Positions 59,181 through 64,000 of a stretch of DNA of 64,000 nt are shown in pieces. Source of the DNA: Nocardioides sp. TF02-7 (lineage in GTDB: Bacteria; Actinomycetota; Actinomycetes; Propionibacteriales; Nocardioidaceae); assembly GCF_022437945.1 (NCBI RefSeq), contig NZ_CP092535.1, positions 2,418,001 to 2,482,000 of the forward strand, in the 5' to 3' direction. Both the position numbers and the translations under genes were made by a program. The notes beneath the pieces are model-generated. The model was given only the letters and a program-made list of their open reading frames with translations. It was not told where the DNA came from and ran no database searches. Every line of letters starts with the position of its first letter. Positions within the stretch are counted from its first letter, which is position 1.

Positions 59181-59765
59181 ATGAAGCGCGCTCTGCCCCT
59201 GGCCGCGACCGTCCTGCTCCTGTCCGCGTGCGGGTCGGAGACCAGCGCCGCCGACGAGCCGGAAGGCGGCGACGAGCCGGTGACGCCGCAGGCGCTCGCC
59301 TTCGTCGCAGCGGAGCACGCGGGGGAGCCCGACAAGGCCTTCCCGAGCAGTGACCTCGAGGCCGAGGGCGCCGTTGGTGTCGAGCTGCTGTATGGGACGA
59401 CCGGTGAGTACGACGGCGACATGCTCGCCGTCGCCGTGGGCCCCCAGGACGGCCCCGTCGACTGCACCTCGCAGGACGACGAGTTCCTGGACGGCTGCGA
59501 GGAGACCGACGACGGCCTGCTCATGTGGGAGGACGAGACGTTCGAGTCCGACCCCGGGGTCGTCTACGTCGCCGTCGGGAAGGGGGATGCGACGGTGCTC
59601 GTCTACTACGCCGGCCCGACCATCACCGAGGGCGAGGACCCGCGCGACCTCGACCTGCCGATCTCCGTCGACGACCTGTTCGCGATCGCCAACGACCCGC
59701 GCGTCGACTCCACCACGTCGCAGGAGGCGATCGACGGAGGCGCCGATCTCCTCACCGGTGGGTGA
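59181..59765 (+). CDS. Small acidic lipoprotein
   Basis: An intact 194-residue protein with a lipobox (LPLAATVLLLSAC, Cys 17) and a very acidic mature part. Two cysteines (DCTSQDDEFLDGC) may form a disulfide. GVVYVAVGKGDATVLVYYAGPTI forms predicted strands. No known domain is recognised. Its last 14 bases overlap the end of the convergent glycine-rich protein gene. Confidence 0.75.
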   Translation: MKRALPLAATVLLLSACGSETSAADEPEGGDEPVTPQALAFVAAEHAGEPDKAFPSSDLEAEGAVGVELLYGTTGEYDGDMLAVAVGPQDGPVDCTSQDDEFLDGCEETDDGLLMWEDETFESDPGVVYVAVGKGDATVLVYYAGPTITEGEDPRDLDLPISVDDLFAIANDPRVDSTTSQEAIDGGADLLTGG

Positions 59766-61331
59766 GGGTGATCCCGTCGATGCGCACGAGCTTCCCGCTG
59801 AGGGTGCGGACCTTGATCGTGCTCCTCTTCGCGACCTTCGGCAAGGCGACGACGACCTTATTCCTCGCCTTCCCGGCCAGGGAGAGCCGCTTGACGACCT
59901 TGCCGTTGTAGCGGACCTCGACCCGGCCGTGGTTGCGTCCCCTTGGACACGACCAGCGCGGCCCGGCCGGCGGGCGCGTCCTTGATGGTGAGCGTCCGGC
60001 CCTTCTTGCGGGTGGTGATCGCGCTCCTGCCGTAGTACGTCGCGCCGCCGACCCGCGTCCAGCCGGGGCTCGCGTAGAACGAGCGGTCGTCGAGGGGCAG
60101 GGTGGTGCACTGCTGGGCGGTCCACGCGGAGGTGTTGCCGGCACGGTCGCGGACGCGGACCTGGTAGCAGTGCTGCTGGCCCTTCGCGAGCCTCGTCGTC
60201 ACCGACGTGGTCGTGGTCGCGCTCTGGGTGGCCCAGGCGCCGAAGCCGGTGTGCCAGGTGGCGGTGCGGTGGCGGACGTCGTAGCTGTCGACACCGGACT
60301 CGGTGTCGGCGCCCGTCCACCGGATCCGCGCCGGTGAGGCGAACCGGACGGCAGGGCCGGCGTTTAGCGTGACGGTCGGGAGGATGCCGTCACGGAGCGG
60401 ATCGGTGTAGGTGAACACCACCCGCGGGTTGCCGTCGCCGTCGGTGCGCTCGACGGACGGCTCGAACGCCGAGTGGCTGGTGCCGCCGCCGCCACCTCCG
60501 CCGCCGCCGACCCACGACCAGCCGCCGCCACCGCCGCCGCCGCCGGGGTAGCCGCCGCCACCCCCGCCACCGCCGCCGGCGCCGTTCGGGTATCCACCCA
60601 CGCCGCCCTGGCCGTCGGTGCCGTCGGTGCCGTCGGTGCTGGTGTCGTCCAGCAACGCGGGGTCGCCCCCGCGGGTCCCGCCGGTGCCGTCGGACCGGCC
60701 CCCGCGCGCCGGGAACTCGGAGTCCGGGTCGTCGTCGGCCCCGTCGTGGTCGGCGTTCCCGCCGGCCCCCTGGCAGGCGTGGGTGATGATGCACGCGCCG
60801 GCCCCGCCTCCGCCGCCGGCCGCGACGACGACCCGCTCGGTGAGCGCTGCGTCGGCGTAGATGACCGTGGCGCCGCCACCACCACCGGCGTTGGAACCTC
60901 CGTTCCCGCCGCCGTTGGCGCCGCCGTCGCCGACCCCCCTGACGGCCGGGTCGTTGTTCCCGGGCTCGCCGTTGCCGCCGACGCGGAACGCCAGGGTCTG
61001 CTCCGGACGCACCGCTCCGGTCGGGGGACACGGCGACCGTCTGCGTCAGGTGTGCACCGCGGCCACCCGGTGAGCCGACGTAGGACCCGGCGATGCCCCA
61101 GCCGTCCCCGCCGTCACCGCCGACGGCCTCGATGGTCAGCGCCGTGATGTGCGCCGGGACCGTGAACTCGCCCTCGCCGGTATAGGTGCAGGTCACCCGA
61201 GCCCCGACCGCGACGCAGCCTTCCGGCAACGGGTCGGGCTCCGGTGCCGAGACCGACGGCGGTGAGGCGACCGCGACCAGTGCGGTGGCGGGCAGGAATC
61301 CGAGCAGGGCGAGACGGGCAGTGCGGCGCAT
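59752..61331 (-). CDS. Secreted glycine-rich protein with Fn3-like and C-terminal domains
   Basis: About 525 residues. Signal peptide (RLALLGFLPATALVAVASPPSVSA), then FTVPAHITALTIEAVGGDGG, the start of the glycine-rich protein domain (PF12810-like), running through GGGGGGGGGYPGGGGGGGGW runs to about residue 290. An Fn3-like module follows (PARIRWTGADTESGVDSYDVRHRT...HCYQVRVRDRAGNTSAW). A final jelly-roll-like domain has YYGRSAITTRKKGRTLTIKD and a basic repeat KVVKRLSLAGKARNKVVV. Indels near 61025 and 59941 split it. Likely an extracellular or cell-surface adhesive protein. Gly codon runs may hide further errors. Confidence 0.78.
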
Positions 61332-61491
61332 ACGGCACTCCGGGTGGGAGGGAGCAGGGGAGAGTCCCGCCAAACCTGGCACAGCCGACGGTCACCACGC
61401 ACGCCTTTCCGCGAAGACGTGTGTCCGCGACCGTCCCGCGGCACCGCCCGGCGTACGCCGTCCGCGATGTCGCCGGACCGGCCGGCCGCCG

Positions 61492-62001
61492 TCAGCCCTT
61501 CCGGATCGTGACGAACCTCGTCCAGTCGCCGTGGAGGCCGTCCCAGAAGCCGGAGACCGCCTTGAACCGGCTGACCCGACCGCCGGGTCGCATGCAGTCC
61601 TGCGGCACGGCGAAGCGGATCCGGTCGCGGGCCAGGTCCCACCGCACGCGGAGGCCGTCGCACCGGATCGGGGTGCCGCCGAACTCGTCGTCGGTGCTGA
61701 GCTGGACCTGCGCCACCTCCCGGCCGTCCGCCGCGCGCATGGCGAACACGATGAACGCCCGGTCGTCCGCGGGTCGGGGGTCGACGAACATCCGGAAGTT
61801 GGCCCGCCGGTCGGGTCGCAGGTCGCGGAACCTCGCGGTCATCCGCAGCGTCTCGGCGCCGTTGTCGATCCTGACGTTGAGGATGTCCTGCTGGGCGGGC
61901 ACGCGGTCACGCCCGTCGCGGAGCACGCCGTCCTCGGCGTGGGCCGCCGTGGTGAGGGTGCCGAGCAGGACGGCGAGCAGGAGCGCGAGCGTGGTCCTCA
62001 T
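61492..62001 (-). CDS. Secreted protein of unknown function
   Basis: An intact 169-residue protein with signal peptide (MRTTLALLLAVLLGTLTTAAHA). The mature part alternates short strands (DILNVRIDNGAETLRMTARF, RANFRMFVDPRPADDRAFIVFAM, AQVQLSTDDEFGG) with two cysteines (residues about 110 and 134), suggesting a small beta-sandwich with one disulfide. No domain name can be given. It shares a 150-bp divergent promoter region with the next plus-strand gene. Confidence 0.75.
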   Translation of the reverse strand: MRTTLALLLAVLLGTLTTAAHAEDGVLRDGRDRVPAQQDILNVRIDNGAETLRMTARFRDLRPDRRANFRMFVDPRPADDRAFIVFAMRAADGREVAQVQLSTDDEFGGTPIRCDGLRVRWDLARDRIRFAVPQDCMRPGGRVSRFKAVSGFWDGLHGDWTRFVTIRKG

Positions 62002-62070
62002 CTGCTGATCGTAGGCCCCGGAGGGCGCCCGGAAGTCCTCGATCGGTATCCGAATCGTGCACGGAGCCCG

Positions 62071-62099
62071 TTGCCGCTGCGGGTGGCCCTTCTTAGCAT
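62071..62099 (+). promoter_or_regulatory. Housekeeping-type promoter
   Basis: TTGCCG (62071-62076), 17 bases, TAGCAT (62094-62099), a good sigma-70-type match upstream of the secreted-protein gene at 62152. Confidence 0.55.
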
Positions 62100-62151
62100 C
62101 CCGGGACACGCGGGGGACACCGCGACGGGACAGTGGGGACACGAGGGGGCG

Positions 62152-62657
62152 ATGAGCATGCCGGTGATGACGCGTGCGCTCGGCGTGGTGGTGCTGGTGC
62201 TGGCGGTGTCGATGATGACGGCCGTACCGTCGTCGTACGCAGGCACCTTCCGGACGACCGCCAAGTGGCGGAGCTGTGACACCGCCAAGTCTGCGATCAG
62301 CGTTCGCGCGACTTTCGCCGACCCGGCCCGTTACCACGGCAGCGGCCGCTACATGGTGAAGAAAATGGATCAAGTGGGAGTACCTCAAGGCCCGCGGTGA
62401 GTGGCGGTCGGCCGACCGCTACTTCGCCGAGACCGCCTGGATCCAGGTGACCGACAGCAGTTGGGACTTCGTCTCCACCGCCGCCGACCGGACCGGCTGG
62501 GGGGAACCTCTACTACAGCCGCTGGCGGGCGCACGTGACGATCAAGCTCCTGAAGAACCGACCCGGGCCGAAGGACAAGACGGTCGACACGATCGAGATC
62601 TGGCCGGCCAACGGCTCCTTCCGCGAGGTCGGCAGCCACTGCGGCTACGACTTCTAG
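62152..62657 (+). CDS. Small secreted protein of unknown function
   Basis: About 168 residues after two corrections: one A near 62363 (MVKKWIKWEYLKARGEWRS) and one G near 62503 (RTGWGNLYYSRWRAHVT). The signal peptide is MTRALGVVVLVLAVSMMTAVPSSYA. The mature part is Trp- and Lys-rich with two cysteines (residue about 42 and the C-terminal GSHCGYDF). The first correction, in an A run, is one of the few not in G/C. ATG 62152 follows GAGGGGG. It ends eight bases before the next gene, so the two probably form an operon. No family recognised. Confidence 0.68.
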
Positions 62658-62665
62658 GGCCGGCG

Positions 62666-64000
62666 ATGACCAGCCTCGAGCGGCTCGCGGGAGCCGCCTC
62701 GGCCGTCGGGATCGTCGTCGCGCTGCTGACGACTCCCCAGCTCCCGGCGTACGCCGGGCCCGGCCCCTCCAGCGACGGCCCGCTGCTGACCGAGACCGGT
62801 CGGCTGGTGACGGCGGACGGCGCGGCGACGAGCCTGTTCTTCGCGTACCAGGGCAGCGCGATGGAGTTCTCCCCTGACGGCACCATGGTCGCCGGCGCGG
62901 TGGAGCACCGGTCGACGGTGACGGTTTGGCGCAACGACGGCACCGTGCAGGAGCTCGTCACCCTCCCCGGTGAGGTCGAGGATGTCGCCTGGTCCGGGGA
63001 CCAGACGCGCCTGGCGGTCCTGACCTCCGAGTGGGACGGCAGCGACCACCGGCAACGGATCCACCGGGTCGTGGTAGCCACCGGCGCGGCGACCCTCCTG
63101 GTGCAGGACACCGCTGCCTTCGAGATCGCCCTGGTCAGCACCTTGTCGTGGAACCCCGTGACCGACCGGATCGCGTTCATCGCGTCCGAGGTGGAGGACG
63201 GGGGATGGAGCTACTCCGCCCACAGCCACCAGGTCTACACGGTCGCGGCCGCCGGAGGGGGCCGCCACGCGGTTCAACGCGCATCTCCCCGAGGAGTGCC
63301 AGCTCACCTGCCTGAACTACGCGTACTCGGACCCGGCCTGGTCACCGGACGGGTCCGTCCTGGCGGTCCTCGTCGACAAGGACGAGGACGAGCTCGACGA
63401 GCAGGTCTCCACCCACGAGCAGCTCCTGGGCACGATCGGCGCGGGCGACCTCCACCCGACCGTGATCAAGCGGACGTCGGTGTACGTCAACGTGCCGAGC
63501 TACAGCCACCTCGGGTCCGGGCCGGTCGACTGGTCGAGCGACGGCACCGAGATCCTCTACGGCCAGCGACAGGTGCAGTACGGCGACACCACCCCGACGT
63601 TGGTCTCGGCGGCGACCGGAGCCGTCCTCGGCACCTGGTCGTACGCCGGTTCCTACCGCGACCGGCAGCCGTGCCCCACCGGCACCTGCGCAGTTTGGGG
63701 CGACGAGGTCCCGCGGGCGACGGCGGTCCTCAGGGGCCGGCTCCCCGCTCCGGTGTGGGGCAAGAACGAGCGTCCCGCCGTGGTCGGCACCCTCGCCGTC
63801 ACGCCGAACCAGCGAGCGACCGGGCCGATCCGGCTGTTCGTGGACGGCAAGCAGGTGCGCTCGGCCGTCCTCACCGCCGCGATGAACAACCGCTTCTCGT
63901 TCAAGCTGCCCAAGCTCGGCCCTGGTCGGCACACCGTGCAGCTGCGGTACGGCGGGTCGACCAAGGTCAAGCCGGCCGCCTCCGGCGCCGGCCGGGTGAG
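62666..64000 (+). CDS. Secreted WD40-like/TolB-type beta-propeller protein, 3' end outside window
   Basis: About 445 residues are visible. Signal peptide (LAGAASAVGIVVALLTTPQLPAYA). Propeller blades carry FSPDGTMVAGAV, VAWSGDQTRLAVLT, LSWNPVTDRIAFIA, PAWSPDGSVLAVLVD and VDWSSDGTEILYG, typical of PD40/WD40-like repeats. The C-terminal part is an Ig-like domain (VVGTLAVTPNQRATGPIRLFVDGKQV) that continues beyond the window. One extra G near 63257 breaks the frame (VAAAGGAATRFNAHLPEEC after repair). Partner or ligand is unknown. Confidence 0.78.
   Translation, partial: MTSLERLAGAASAVGIVVALLTTPQLPAYAGPGPSSDGPLLTETGRLVTADGAATSLFFAYQGSAMEFSPDGTMVAGAVEHRSTVTVWRNDGTVQELVTLPGEVEDVAWSGDQTRLAVLTSEWDGSDHRQRIHRVVVATGAATLLVQDTAAFEIALVSTLSWNPVTDRIAFIASEVEDGGWSYSAHSHQVYTVAAAGGGRHAVQRASPRGVPAHLPELRVLGPGLVTGRVRPGGPRRQGRGRARRAGLHPRAAPGHDRRGRPPPDRDQADVGVRQRAELQPPRVRAGRLVERRHRDPLRPATGAVRRHHPDVGLGGDRSRPRHLVVRRFLPRPAAVPHRHLRSLGRRGPAGDGGPQGPAPRSGVGQERASRRGRHPRRHAEPASDRADPAVRGRQAGALGRPHRRDEQPLLVQAAQARPWSAHRAAAVRRVDQGQAGRLRRRPGE

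Overview
The window is very GC-rich DNA with dense, often overlapping genes, GTG starts and actinobacterial families: a DUF3073 protein next to purF and purM, a leucine-type dehydrogenase, paired FluC genes, a TadG-like protein, an Excalibur/HNH protein and PurF of the actinobacterial type. Families and gene order best fit a chromosome of Nocardioidaceae (Nocardioides-like). This is inferred from gene content; there is no rRNA in the window to confirm it.

Layout. 1-7.4 kb: two coupled giant genes for proteins made of carboxypeptidase-regulatory/Cna-B-like beta-sandwich repeats, the second membrane-anchored. 7.4-11 kb: phosphoketolase and acetate kinase, convergent. 11-16.7 kb: M20 dipeptidase, purF, purM, DUF3073, amino-acid dehydrogenase. 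17-20 kb: a TIMP-like surface protein, then an FAD oxidoreductase coupled to an SRPBCC protein. 20-29.3 kb: a stress-like block (two SDRs, a DASS transporter, a GTPase, an operon of membrane protein, SRPBCC protein, Zn-dehydrogenase and alpha/beta hydrolase, and a divergent glutamate-synthase-like protein). Several of these genes carry GGGTAC boxes close to their starts, as in SigB/SigF promoters. 29.3-39.2 kb: a GntR/FCD regulator with a PDC-type sensor, divergent from a tightly coupled operon (Fe-S protein, FAD-linked oxidase, small unknown protein, APC permease, LLM oxidoreductase), then CapA and a CoA-transferase. 40-40.5 kb: tRNA-Phe, tRNA-Glu and tRNA-Asp. 40.9-49.9 kb: metallopeptidase, FluC pair, RsbW-like ATPase, NDH-2, thioesterase/TetR with a KstR-type operator, TadG-like protein and a secreted nuclease. 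50-54.4 kb: a secreted GH78 rhamnosidase. 54.4-64 kb: GNAT, a PH-like membrane protein, Zur/Fur regulator, tRNA-Lys, a DHFR-family gene flanked by direct repeats, and several secreted or lipid-anchored proteins.

The most unusual structure is a family of exact 22-bp tandem repeats in four intergenic arrays (about 12.4, 15.5, 17.7 and 46.3 kb). Three fill the gaps between convergent genes and abut or contain their stop codons. Two of those are built as head-to-head inverted arrays (3+4 and 7+7 units).

Data quality. More than fifty single-base indels, nearly all in G or C runs, break otherwise normal genes. They look like uncorrected sequencing errors rather than decay. Gene limits below are for the reconstructed genes, with frameshifts noted.
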